From positions 1 through 64,000 of the forward strand of contig CANEVO010000007.1 in the NCBI GenBank assembly GCA_947442255.1: a DNA stretch of 64,000 bases. The letters run 5' to 3'. This DNA is from Opitutia bacterium (lineage in GTDB: Bacteria > Verrucomicrobiota > Verrucomicrobiae > Opitutales > Opitutaceae). Each line of letters starts with the position of its first letter. Positions within the stretch are counted from its first letter, which is position 1. This document shows, in pieces, positions 49,588 through 59,130 of this stretch. The notes under the pieces were generated by a model. It searched no databases. It was not told where the DNA came from and saw only the letters and a list, made by a program, of their open reading frames with translations. The position numbers and the translations under genes were made by a program.

Positions 49588-52440
49588 CTACCGAACTGAC
49601 GGTCTTGACCCACGGCGTTCGCCCCCCGCACCCCGCGGAAACAACCCTCCGCCGACATACCGCGACAACACTCCGTTCGCCCGGGCAAACGCGTCGGTCG
49701 GATACAGCCCCAGCGCGCTGATGGGGCGACCCGACTGGGCCGAAGCATTCCCCGAAACTAGGAACTGTTTCGTCAGATGATAGCCGCCGTTGACCTTGAA
49801 GACATGGCGGCGGTCGTTGGGCAGATCACCGAAGGTTCCGTCGGTCAGGCCCGGCTGGTCGAAGAGGGAGGTGATGCCCTCCCTCTGCCCGATCTCGCTG
49901 AAAACCGTACCCTCGTAATTCCCATAGCTGTGCAACCAAACATAGGACCCCTGCCCGAACCACTTGCCGTCAGAGACGCGGTCCAATTTGAACGCCACCG
50001 AAAAATATTTGCGCACCGCGGGCGGCAAACCGAGGTCCGCCCCGGTGAGCAGCACCTTCTCCTTGGTCACGTCCGCGCCCTGATCCTGCTTGTTCACGAC
50101 ACCGTCCTTGTTGGCATCCTCGCCAAGATTGATGGCGACCGCCACGGGCTTGCCGGGATTCGTCAGTGCATAGTAATCGGAACCGCCGGCCGCGAACCGT
50201 GTATACCCGCGGGCCTTCGCGTACTTTAACAGCGCCGCGTCGATCGTCGCGTCCTCGACGACCTGTTGGAGGTCGCGATAGGTGGCCGCCACGCCCCACT
50301 TCCATAATTTGCCAAGGGTCCGTTCGTAGCCGATGGAAAACTCGTCCTGAGCCATCGGCGCGATATTCGCATTCACGATCGAGGCGGCGTCCGGCACGGC
50401 GCCGTTCGCAATCGTTACCCGGCTGCCGACTTGCGGCCCGAGATTGGCGGCACCGTTGGGCCCGATGGAATTCAGCACGAAATAATCCCAATAGTAGGTT
50501 TGGGCTCCCGCCATGAGAATGCTGGCCATCGCGGGAATCTGCAGCAGGTAGCGCCCCGCGCTCGCACGGAGCTTCGAGCGGCCGTCGCCGCCGACATCGT
50601 AGGCCGCGGAAAAACGCGGGGCATAACGATCCCGCATCTTGATGAACGTCTGATCCTGGCCATTGCGACTGTCGAAACTCTCGCTGCGGAGCCCGGCGGT
50701 GGCCGTCAGCCGGTCCGACAGGAGTCGGATCGAATCCTCCGCGTAAAACGCCCCCGTGATCACCCGAAAGTCGCCACCGACGCGAAAGTTCAGGACTTGG
50801 GCGATCTGCGTGGTGCCGGCGGGGGGGGTAGCATTGTTGGTGAGGGCTCCCCCCGTGTAGGTTTGATAGACGTAGGCGACCCCGCCGCCCGAGTATTGGT
50901 TGACCGGATGGGCCGTGTTGTCCTCCCAATCGTAACCGAACCGCACGCGGTGGCTGATCCCGCGCAACGTGAAATCGTAGCGTCCATCCACCCAATGAGC
51001 CTTCCGCGTATCCCGGTCGTTCGTCACCGAGGCCACTCCGCGCAGGACCTGCGAAGTGCTCTGGTTCAGAATATAGGGCTGGCTCGACGCCTCACTGCGA
51101 TTCGAAGCGTTCTTCGTGCTCTTCCCGAATAATGCCGAAAGGGCAAAATCGTCTCCGAAACGTACGGCATGCGCCCGATCTTGGCGCGGCCGCCCCGATC
51201 GGAATAGTTGTTGCCCAGATTCGCACCCAAGGCCGCCGGCCGGCTCAGCACAAAATTGGTCGCGGTCAACGGATACGAAAACCGGCGGTCGACGATCGTG
51301 CGCACGTCACGAAACGCGGTGTATTCGAACGCATGGTCGGGCAGCATCTGCCAGTCCACTTTCGCGGCGATGAACGGAGCCCGGTCGGAGCGAAAATTAT
51401 ACTGGTTGGTGCCGCTGATGAATTCGCTCCGGTTGTCGCGCTGCTGGTAGAGAACGTGAAAAAAACAGCCGGTTCCTCACGATCGGACCACTGAATTCGA
51501 GATTCGCCGTGCGTTCTTCGCCGCCGCCAAATCCGGAGGACGGCGCGTTGCCGACCGAATTCGCCAGGTAAAGCGTGCCGTTCGTGCGAAAGGAGTCGGG
51601 CGCGTTTTCCCGCAGGCTGGCCGGCTCCCAATAAAGGCTCGCGGCCGCGTGGACGCGGTTCGAGCCGCGTTTGCTGATCGCGTTCACCACTCCCCCCGTG
51701 GAGCGGCCAAACTCGGCGGACGAACCCGCAGTCGCAACCTGGAACTCCTGGAAAAACTCGAAGGGCACGGTGCCGAAGCCGAGGCCCCGCCGAAAATCCG
51801 TGAGATTGAATCCATTCAAATAGTAGGAGTTCTCCGCCTGGGAGGCCCCACCGAACGAAGCCGGACTGCCATCGCCGGCGTAGTAGCCGGTCTCGCCTGC
51901 GACCACGCCCGGCGCCAGCAGCGCGACCGCGGTCAGATCGCGGGCAACGGGCAACTGCCTGACCGTTTCGGCGGTGATGCCCAGCCCGATTTCCGCCCGG
52001 GCCACATCGACGGACGAGGGCTTTTCACCCGTCACGACTAACCGTGAAAGCTTGACCGCCGGATCCTCAAGGTCGAAACGCAACGTCGCAACCCCCAGAC
52101 CGACGTCCACGGGATGGCGGAGCGGAGCGCGGCTCGCCAACCGGAGCGTCACCTCGTATTTGCCGAGGGGCAGACTCGAACCTTCGAAGGTGCCGGAAGC
52201 CGACACGCGAGCCACGCGCTCATACCGCGTATCGACGCTCGCCACGGTGACCGTGGCACCCGCCAGTTCCCCGGCCAACGCCCCGATCACCCGGCCGAAC
52301 AGGGCGCCCTCAGCGTTGCTTTGCGCCCGGAGCGCCGTGGCGCCGAGCGCGATAGCCAGCGCCACCGTGCGGATCAGCGCTCGAAGAGCGCCGCCGCGAA
52401 TCCGGCGGATCCCTTTTCGCGACTGAAAGCACAGGGTCAT
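49588..52440 (-). pseudogene. TonB-dependent receptor with carboxypeptidase-like N-domain, frameshifted and truncated
   Basis: Parts in order: signal peptide (ALIRTVALAIALGATALRAQ), a carboxypeptidase-regulatory-like domain (about 45-105), plug domain (LGITAETVRQLPVARDL to GRSTGGVVNAISKRGSN), then beta-barrel. The frame breaks in a run of seven A at 51459-51465; removing one A continues it as NRLFFHVLYQQRDNRSEF. A second break near 51160 is mended by one base (GRMPY to FGDDFALSALFG), after which 51036-49588 is open. A third lies in the C6 run at 49622-49627: with one more base the frame reads RTPWVKTV, typical of these barrels. Beyond that no barrel C-terminus or terminal Phe is found. The receptor is therefore non-functional as written, even if the homopolymer shifts are sequencing errors. 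Confidence 0.8.
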
Positions 52441-52657
52441 CGTCTGGAGCAGTTGTATGCCACCCGCGGAAAATACAGGCGTGGGGTCGCGATTTTCTTA
52501 ACTAGCCCGGACGAGAGCAGGGGCCAGAACGGGTGGCAATCCCTCCGTGAATACGGTTTCATGTCGTTTCGGATGCAGCTTTTTTTCGGCACCTGCCCGC
52601 CGATCCCGGCCGGGCGCTTGCAAAGCCGGAGTGGCTAATTTCTCCTTCCCGACCGCG

Positions 52658-53650
52658 ATGAAGGAAATTCAAGCGATTGTCGGCCGCCTGCTGGCCCCGG
52701 AAACACGCGATACCGTGCTCGCCACGCTCGTGAGCGTCGAAGGGTCCTCCTATCGGCGGCCCGGGGCCCGCTTGCTCGTGGATACGAACGGCCGCCGGAC
52801 CGGTTCGATCAGCGGCGGTTGTCTCGAGGAAGATGTCCTGGCGCGGGCACGCCGGGTGCTAGCCACCGGACAGGCGGAAACCGTCACCTACGACACGACA
52901 TCGGAGAACGATCTCGTTTGGGGCGTGGGGCTCGGCTGTCACGGCGTCGTTTCAATTCTCCTGGAGAGACTCCCGGCGCAGCCCGACTGGGCGGTCACAC
53001 TGGCCGCAAATTTTGCGGCCCGCCGCCCGACCCGTCTCACCGTCGTCCATCGGGCCGATCAGCCCGCCGACCTCGGCACGCGCCTCGCCGCCGCTTCCGC
53101 TTTGGCTGACGCCGCCATCTTCCTGGACAACGTGCCGCCGCCCACCGCGCTCGTCATCTTTGGTGCCGGCGACGACGCCCAACCCCTCGCGCGCCTGGCC
53201 AAGGAGCTCGGGTGGCACGTGACCATCGCCGATCCGAGGGCCGCCTTCGCCACCGCCGCCCGATTCCCCGTGGCCGACGGATTCGTGGTCGCTCCTGCGG
53301 AGGAACTCGTTGCCCGCACGCAGCCCGACTCGGACACCCTCGCGGTGGTGATGACCCACCACTACGTTCACGACGTGCCGCTGCTGCGCGATCTGCTGGC
53401 CCGGCCGCTCGCCTATCTCGGTCTGCTGGGCCCGAGGAAACGTGCGCAGAAAATTCTCGCCGATCTCACGGCCGCAGGCACTGCCAGCACTCCGGAACGA
53501 TCCGGGCAGTTGCGTGCTCCCGTGGGGCTCGATCTTGGTGCGGATACGCCGGAACAAGTCGCGCTGGCGATCATCGCCGAGATGCAGGCCGTGCTGAATC
53601 GCCGCGACGCCCGACCTCTCCGGGAGCGAGCCGGCCCCATCCATGAGTGA
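52658..53650 (+). CDS. XdhC/CoxI-family protein
   Basis: 330 residues from the ATG at 52658. The N-terminal XdhC domain has EGSSYRRPGARLLV, GSISGGCLEEDVLARAR and GLGCHGVVSILLE; the C-terminal Rossmann-like half has LVIFGAGDDAQPLARLAKEL and VMTHHYVHDVPLLRDLL. XdhC proteins bind Moco and promote its sulfuration and insertion into xanthine dehydrogenase or CO dehydrogenase-type enzymes. It overlaps the next gene by eight bases. No molybdenum hydroxylase is in the window. A longer start at 52547 is unlikely. Confidence 0.9.
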   Translation: MKEIQAIVGRLLAPETRDTVLATLVSVEGSSYRRPGARLLVDTNGRRTGSISGGCLEEDVLARARRVLATGQAETVTYDTTSENDLVWGVGLGCHGVVSILLERLPAQPDWAVTLAANFAARRPTRLTVVHRADQPADLGTRLAAASALADAAIFLDNVPPPTALVIFGAGDDAQPLARLAKELGWHVTIADPRAAFATAARFPVADGFVVAPAEELVARTQPDSDTLAVVMTHHYVHDVPLLRDLLARPLAYLGLLGPRKRAQKILADLTAAGTASTPERSGQLRAPVGLDLGADTPEQVALAIIAEMQAVLNRRDARPLRERAGPIHE

Positions 53651-54299
53651 CTCCGTTCAGCGCGGAAATCCCTCGGCGGAAGCCGCCGATTCCGATAGCA
53701 CGTCGCCCGTCCGCTTTCGCTTCGGTGCCGTCATCCTCGCCGCCGGCAGTTCGAGCCGCATGGGCACCCCGAAGCAGCTGCTGGAGATCGAGGGCCGCCC
53801 GTTGATCGTTCGCGCGGTGGAGGCGGCGCTCGCCTCGCCGGCCTGGCCAGTCGTCGTCGTCCTCGGCGCCCACGCCGAAAAAATCCGGCCGGCCCTCGCG
53901 CGACTGCCCGTGCTGATCGTGGAGAACCCGGCTTGGTCCGAGGGCATGGCGGCGTCGATTCGGACCGGTATCACCACGCTGGGGCAATTCTCCCGCACGC
54001 TCGACGGCGCGTTGCTCGCACTCTGCGATCAACCCGCTTTTTCGAAGGATGTTATCGCGCAACTGGCCGCCGCCCAGACCCGCTCCGGACGCAGCATTGT
54101 GGCGGCCCGCTATTCCGGCCGCAACGGCGCGCCCGCGCTGTTTTTGCGCGACCATTTTTCCACCCTCGCCGGCCTGACCGGCGAGGAAGGCGCGCGGGCA
54201 TTGCTCAACGGCGATCCGACCGCAGTCGCGCCGGTCGATCTGCCGGAACTCGCGGTCGATCTCGACACGCCCGAGGATTTCACGCGGGCCAAATCCTAG
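53643..54299 (+). CDS. molybdenum cofactor nucleotidyltransferase (MocA/MobA-like)
   Basis: 218 residues. The nucleotidyltransferase signature is VILAAGSSSRMGTPKQLLE (about 30-48), followed by RPLIVRAVEAALA, ALCDQPAFSKDVI and a C-terminal VDLDTPEDFTRAKS. This is the MocA-type that attaches CTP (or GTP) to molybdopterin for hydroxylases, and it is usually paired with XdhC. The ~22 N-terminal residues are non-conserved linker. CTP versus GTP cannot be told from sequence. Confidence 0.88.
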   Translation: MSDSVQRGNPSAEAADSDSTSPVRFRFGAVILAAGSSSRMGTPKQLLEIEGRPLIVRAVEAALASPAWPVVVVLGAHAEKIRPALARLPVLIVENPAWSEGMAASIRTGITTLGQFSRTLDGALLALCDQPAFSKDVIAQLAAAQTRSGRSIVAARYSGRNGAPALFLRDHFSTLAGLTGEEGARALLNGDPTAVAPVDLPELAVDLDTPEDFTRAKS

Positions 54300-54328
54300 C
54301 GGACTCCGGCCGCCGCGCGGTCGCGGGA

Positions 54329-54814
54329 TCAGGGCAGCTTCGCCTCGGCGACTTTCTTCGTCTGCGCGGCCCGGAAGCCATCGAGGGCCTTCTTGATCGC
54401 CGGGTCGCTCAACGCCAGAATCGCCGCGGCAAACAGGGCGGAGTTGATCGCACCGGGCTTGCCGATCGCGAGCGTCGCCACCGGGATGCCACCCGGCATC
54501 TGCACCATCGAGAGCAGGGAATCCATGCCCTTGAGCGAGGCCGATTCCATCGGCACGCCGAGCACGGGCAGCGGCGTCAGCGCCGCGGCCACGCCCGCGA
54601 GGTGCGCCGCACCCCCGGCCGCCGCGATCACGACCTTGAGCCCGCGGCCCTCGGCGCTGCGGCACCATTCGAAAACAATGTCCGGCGTGCGATGCGCGCT
54701 GATGGCGCGCTTTTCGTACGGAATGCCCAGTTGATCGAGCGTCTGGGCACAATGCTGCATCGTCTCCCAATCGGACGTGCTGCCCATGATAATTCCAACG
54801 AGTGGTGTAGCCAT
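54329..54814 (-). CDS. purE: 5-(carboxyamino)imidazole ribonucleotide mutase
   Basis: Rearranges N5-CAIR to CAIR in purine synthesis. 161 residues, class I PurE. Motifs: [23 protein letters not shown] with the catalytic His, [17 protein letters not shown], and [14 protein letters not shown]. purK is not nearby. It converges with mocA (29-base gap). Confidence 0.96.
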   Translation of the reverse strand: MATPLVGIIMGSTSDWETMQHCAQTLDQLGIPYEKRAISAHRTPDIVFEWCRSAEGRGLKVVIAAAGGAAHLAGVAAALTPLPVLGVPMESASLKGMDSLLSMVQMPGGIPVATLAIGKPGAINSALFAAAILALSDPAIKKALDGFRAAQTKKVAEAKLP

Positions 54815-54967
54815 GCGCCTCCAAACATGAAAAACAGTCGGGGCGCTGTAAAGAATCGTTCTTCAAGTTTTGCCCGGCCTAATCTCCGCCCGGATTTCGC
54901 GGCGAAGAACCGCTCACACCAGCGACGCGCCGGGCGGTACCCGCAGCCAGCCCGGCTCTCCAAGCCG

Positions 54968-55765
54968 TCAAAAGTCCAAAGCCTTCAGCGGACCGATCTG
55001 GACCCCGAAACGGTCGTTGAATGGCTTCACCCGCTTGAAGTCGGTGCGTTGCAAATCGATCGTGCCGCCGATGTTCATGAAAAACAGCGTCACCGAAGCA
55101 TCGCCGCGCATCGACGTCAGGGCCGGGCCGAACTTCGGGTCGATGACCGTGAAATCGAGACTGCCGTCGCCCGATTTTACCTTTGCCAGCAGCTTTATCC
55201 GGAAGGATTCGCGCAACTGCAGCGAAACATTTTCCAGCGTCTTGCCCGTCTTGTTCACCCGGACGAAAACTTGAAATTTCTCGGGCGGAAAGCGGACGTT
55301 GTTGGTCTTGCTCAGCGGCACCTCGAAGGTGAGGGATTGCGCATCGTCCGTCATGATCGTCGCCCGCTCAAACTGAATGACCTCGCCCAACGACTGGCGG
55401 GGATCTTCTTCAGGATTCTCGTCCCGGTACCGGGCCTGCTCGCCGCGGCGCCGGTAGCGGGCGATTTCCCGCGAAGTCGGCGGCCGGCCTTTGATCGACA
55501 GCGGCGTCCACTGTTCTTCATAAGGCCGCGAGGGATCATAGCGCACCACCGACTCCCGCTTCGTCTTTCCTTTGTCGTCCCGCATGACGGTGCTTTCGGT
55601 GCACGCCCAGCGGCTGTAGTCGGCGGCGAAATTTCTCACCGCATTTTCCAACATCGTCGTCTCGGCGTCGGTCGCCTCGCGCGGACCGGCCGGGGCAGCC
55701 TCCGCCCGGGCCGGCGGCGCAACCGTCAGCGCAAAAAGTAAAACGAAAAATAGATACCGATGCAT
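54968..55765 (-). CDS. secreted protein of unknown function
   Basis: 265 residues with a clear signal peptide (MHRYLFFVLLFALTVAPPARA). The mature part starts with an acidic helix (ATDAETTMLENAVRNFAADYS), has WACTES and a basic Arg-rich middle (REIARYRRRGEQARYRDENP), and then looks all-beta, with LTFEVPLSK, RESFRIKLLAKV, and a C-terminal DLQRTDFKRVKPFNDRF. No family recognised. A broken paralogue follows upstream on the same strand, so this family has duplicated here. Probably periplasmic or envelope-associated. Confidence 0.78.
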   Translation of the reverse strand: MHRYLFFVLLFALTVAPPARAEAAPAGPREATDAETTMLENAVRNFAADYSRWACTESTVMRDDKGKTKRESVVRYDPSRPYEEQWTPLSIKGRPPTSREIARYRRRGEQARYRDENPEEDPRQSLGEVIQFERATIMTDDAQSLTFEVPLSKTNNVRFPPEKFQVFVRVNKTGKTLENVSLQLRESFRIKLLAKVKSGDGSLDFTVIDPKFGPALTSMRGDASVTLFFMNIGGTIDLQRTDFKRVKPFNDRFGVQIGPLKALDF

Positions 55766-55866
55766 TTTGGTTAGGCCCGACCGAAGGGCGCATGTTCCGA
55801 CCCGGGCGGAACGACGCAACCCCGTTTTCGGGCTGCGCGGCGTGCATCCGGGCATCGCTCGAACCG

Positions 55867-56447
55867 TCATTTCGGTGCCGCCGCCGGCGCACTTCGCACC
55901 GGCGTGACCCGTTTGAAATCGCTCCAGGTGAAGTCGATCCGCTCGCCCCAGCGCGAGAGACTCACCTCGGCCGTGCCGCTGGGCTCGGCCGGTGCCGGCA
56001 CCGCTTCCGTCTCCTCGAAATCGAGGTCGAGTTTGCCCCACGCAATCCGGGCGATCCCCAGCAAAACCCGGAACGGTTCGCGGACTCACGCGGTCAGGTG
56101 TTCGAGGGCCCGGGTTTCTTTGTTCACCGCTGCGATCACGTCGACTTTATCGGTCGGAAACAACCAGCTGCTGGCGCCACGCAGCGGCAGGTCGAAGCGG
56201 ATCGTCCGGTTGTCCTCACCCACCAGCCGCCCCGCGAAAAATCGAAAAACTCACCGATGGGCGAATCGAACTTGCGCAGCCGGTGGCGGAATTTGCGCCT
56301 GGCCCAGGCGGTCCGCTGCTCGTCGGTGGGCGGCTGGCCGTCGTCGTATTCCACCGCCCGCTGGGTAAAGGCCCAATGGTCGGGCTCGCCGAGCCAGCTG
56401 GCGATGGCCTCCTTCAGCAGCGGCGGCGCCTCCGCCGCCGACTACGG
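55867..56447 (-). pseudogene. broken paralogue of the secreted protein
   Basis: The minus strand encodes LLKEAIASWLGEPDHWAFTQ, RRKFRHRLRKFDSPIGEFF, then after a frameshift in a T5 run (about 56244-56250) RLVGEDNRTIRFDLPLRG and NKETRALEHLTA, an in-frame TGA near 56087-56089, then VREPFRVLLGIARIAWGKL and SRWGERIDFTWSDFKRVTPV to a stop at 55867. It aligns in order with the intact neighbour (for instance KTLENVSLQLRESFRIKLL and LQRTDFKRVKPF). It has no signal peptide and lacks the start. One frameshift and one stop make it non-functional. Confidence 0.75.
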
Positions 56448-57365
56448 CGTACAACCTTCACGTGCCGCATCCACGAGATCGCTCCAACGCCGTCCCAGCG
56501 CGGTAACCAGGGGATGAGCGTGCGACTCCCAAGAGCCGAGCACCACGCGATCCGGCACATCCCAAAGCACGCGCACCGGCGTCACACCGCGCACCGAATT
56601 CATCACCACGACCGCTTCGGCACTGATCAACTCTTCCAGACCCGCGCGGCACGGTTCCGCCTCGATCCCGGAATCGAGCAGCCATTGCCAGCAGGTGCCG
56701 GCAACCGCACCTAGGGCCGGATCGGGGAAAAACCAGCGCCCGCCCTTCACCCAGGCCACATTCTGCCGCGCAGTTTCCACCACGTGGCGGCCGTCGCGCG
56801 TTAAAAACAGGCCTTCATCACTCGCCGCGGCGGCGCGCGGTTTTAATTCCGCGGCGCCCAACAGGGCGTTCAGGTAATTGAGGCTCTTCGGCCGGGGCAG
56901 CCATTCGCCGTTGTCGCGCGCCAGCTTCAAAAGCCGCAGCGCCACACCCTCCACCGGCGCCGCCGGCGGCAGCGGACGCAGCGTGAGCAGCTCGGCCGGC
57001 TGGTCGTAGCCCGCGCCATCGCGGGCCACGGACAGATTTCCCGCCGTCACCGTGTAGCGGAAAACCGCATCGGCCAGTCCGTGCCGTTCCAACAACGTCG
57101 TGACCGCCTCGCGTACTCGTGTTTCATCGGTCGCGAGAAAAGTAGGAGGCAACTGGATCCGCGCCACTGCGCAGGCCTGCCGCAGACGGCGCCGGTGCTG
57201 ATCCCACAGTAGCGGGCGGCCGCCACTCGTGCGAAACGTCTCGAAGAATCCCGCCCCAAACAACACGCCGTGATCGTCGACCGGCAACCCCGCCCCAACC
57301 GCCGGCACGATTCGCCCGTTCTGATAAGCGACCGGTTGGCCGGCGCGTGGCGCCGCGTCAGCCAT
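56442..57365 (-). CDS. pabC: aminodeoxychorismate lyase / class IV aminotransferase
   Basis: PLP enzyme releasing p-aminobenzoate and pyruvate from 4-amino-4-deoxychorismate. 307 residues. Class IV motifs: GVLFGAGFFETFRTSGG, FRYTVTAG, the PLP Lys in PRPKSLNYLNALLGA, and ETARQNVAWVKGG followed by GAVAGTCWQWLL. Its start overlaps the end of pabB by eight bases, a strong sign it acts in the same pathway. By sequence alone branched-chain or D-amino-acid transaminase roles cannot be excluded. Confidence 0.87.
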   Translation of the reverse strand: MADAAPRAGQPVAYQNGRIVPAVGAGLPVDDHGVLFGAGFFETFRTSGGRPLLWDQHRRRLRQACAVARIQLPPTFLATDETRVREAVTTLLERHGLADAVFRYTVTAGNLSVARDGAGYDQPAELLTLRPLPPAAPVEGVALRLLKLARDNGEWLPRPKSLNYLNALLGAAELKPRAAAASDEGLFLTRDGRHVVETARQNVAWVKGGRWFFPDPALGAVAGTCWQWLLDSGIEAEPCRAGLEELISAEAVVVMNSVRGVTPVRVLWDVPDRVVLGSWESHAHPLVTALGRRWSDLVDAAREGCTP

Positions 57366-58839
57366 GGCTCGCCGCCCTTTCCCAAGCAACCCACAGCGCC
57401 CGCGCCTTCTGCGTCGCTTCCTCGTATTCGCGCGCCGGCTGCGAATCCGCCACGATCCCGGCGCCGGCCTGCACGTGCGCCACTCCGTCGATCATCAGCA
57501 TCGAACGAATGACGATGTTCATCTCCATATCGCCCCCGTAGCTGATCCAGCCCAGCGAACCCGTGTAGAATCCGCGGCCCACGGTCTCGAGTTCATCGAT
57601 GATCTCCATCGTGCGGATCTTCGGACAGCCGGTGATGGTACCGCCGGGAAACATGGCTTGAAACACCTCAACCCAAGTCTTGCCGGCCGCGAGCCGGCCC
57701 TCCACCCCGGACACCAGGTGCATCACGTGGGAATAGCGCTCCACTGTCATGAAGTCGCGCACCATCACGCTCCCCCACTCCGCCACCTGTCCGATGTCGT
57801 TGCGGATGAGATCGACCAGCATCAAGTGCTCCGCACGCTCCTTCTCGTTGACGAAGAGCTCGGTCGAAAGGTGCGCGTCGCGCGAGGAATCCTCGCCCCG
57901 CGGCCGCGTGCCCGCGATCGGCCGCGAAACGATTTTTCCGTCGACCAGCCGGACCAATAGTTCCGGCGAACCGCAGATGAGCGAAAACGCTGGCAGCCGG
58001 AGCAGTCCCATGTAGGGCGAGGGATTCACCCGCCGCACCGACTCGTAAATCGCCGCGGAGGAGATCGGCGTCGGCCGGCTCGTGCGCAGCGAAAGATTGG
58101 TCTGATAGGTGTGACCGGCCGCGATATAGGCCTGCACCCGGCGCACCGCATCTTGAAACGCCGCGGGCGTGAGCGAATCGGCCGGAACATTGACTTTGTC
58201 GCGTCGATCTTGCTCCGCGCTCCAGGACCGGCCTCCACCATCTGCCCGCCAGCGCTCCCGGGCTTCGCTCGCCGCCCGCTGCGCCGCTGCAAATTCGTCC
58301 GCGAGTGCGATCGGGGAATCGGGCGCAACGTTTCGCCAGATCACGATACCCAGCATCTGCTCGACGTGATCGTAAACGAACAACTCGCGCGTCTCGATCA
58401 TCGCAAAGAGCGGCAGCGGCAGGTCGCGAATCGCCCGGGCCGGCAGGCACTCCCATGTTCGCACCAGATCGTATCCGAGCACCCCGATAAATCCGCCGGT
58501 CATCGCCGGCCAGCCCTGCGGCCGCGCGACTTTGGTCTCGTCCCACAACGCGGCCAGCACGGCGAGCGGTTTACCAACCAACGAGTCCAGCCGGGCGGTT
58601 CCGTCGGCTGACCAAATCTCCGCGCCTTCCGCATGCCCCAGCACCAACCGTTCCGGCCGGTCGCACAAATACGTGTAGCGTCCGCCCCGGGCGCTCTCCA
58701 ACAACGCCGTTACAGGCCGGTTCGCGAAGCCTTCCCACAAGGCCGGGGGCGGTTCTCCGCGACAAACGAGAACAGCCGGAAGCCGCGTGCATCCGTGCCG
58801 CTGCCAGCGCTGCCAGTCTTCGTAGGTAATGGGCTCCAT
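57358..58839 (-). CDS. pabB: aminodeoxychorismate synthase component I
   Basis: Converts chorismate and ammonia to 4-amino-4-deoxychorismate. 493 residues from 58839 (MEPITYEDW). Chorismate-binding motifs: AGHTYQTNLS, SPELLVRL, PIAGTRPRGEDSS, ELFVNEKERAEHLMLVDLIRND, HLVSGVEGRL and MFPGGTITGCPKIRTMEIID. The PIAGT form has Ala where E. coli PabB has the reactive Lys (PIKGT), as in many other PabB and TrpE. The neighbour pabC supports PabB rather than TrpE. No pabA is in the window. A start at 58968 with upstream GGAAGG would add 43 residues. Confidence 0.9.
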   Translation of the reverse strand: MEPITYEDWQRWQRHGCTRLPAVLVCRGEPPPALWEGFANRPVTALLESARGGRYTYLCDRPERLVLGHAEGAEIWSADGTARLDSLVGKPLAVLAALWDETKVARPQGWPAMTGGFIGVLGYDLVRTWECLPARAIRDLPLPLFAMIETRELFVYDHVEQMLGIVIWRNVAPDSPIALADEFAAAQRAASEARERWRADGGGRSWSAEQDRRDKVNVPADSLTPAAFQDAVRRVQAYIAAGHTYQTNLSLRTSRPTPISSAAIYESVRRVNPSPYMGLLRLPAFSLICGSPELLVRLVDGKIVSRPIAGTRPRGEDSSRDAHLSTELFVNEKERAEHLMLVDLIRNDIGQVAEWGSVMVRDFMTVERYSHVMHLVSGVEGRLAAGKTWVEVFQAMFPGGTITGCPKIRTMEIIDELETVGRGFYTGSLGWISYGGDMEMNIVIRSMLMIDGVAHVQAGAGIVADSQPAREYEEATQKARALWVAWERAASHG

Positions 58840-59016
58840 GTAATCGCCCGGTGCTTCCGGGCGTGTTCGCGGAAAACCTGTCGGAGTCCCAACGGCCATG
58901 TCGAGCGACGAAGGGCTGACGCCGAGGCGCTGCTCCGCCCAGCCAGAATCCCGCGAATCCAACGCCATCACGCCTTCCCCACCTCCGCCCAAGCTGGCGA
59001 CAAGCCCATTGGTCAA

Positions 59017-59034
59017 CCATTAGTTGACTAATGG
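59017..59034. promoter_or_regulatory. 18-bp perfect palindrome between pab and fol genes
   Basis: CCATTAGT-TG-ACTAATGG, two perfect 8-base arms with a 2-base centre, AT-rich in a GC-rich setting. It sits in the divergent gap between pabB and folP, and similar sites are bound by MarR-type dimers. It could control both directions. Confidence 0.55.
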
Positions 59035-59130
59035 GTCCGGCCGCCACTCGGCGAAGAATGCGGCTTCCGCCCAAGCGGTGAGGAAACCTGCGATTCAAGC
59101 TCTCGTTCGTTTTCGTCCGTCGTGGAAGCA

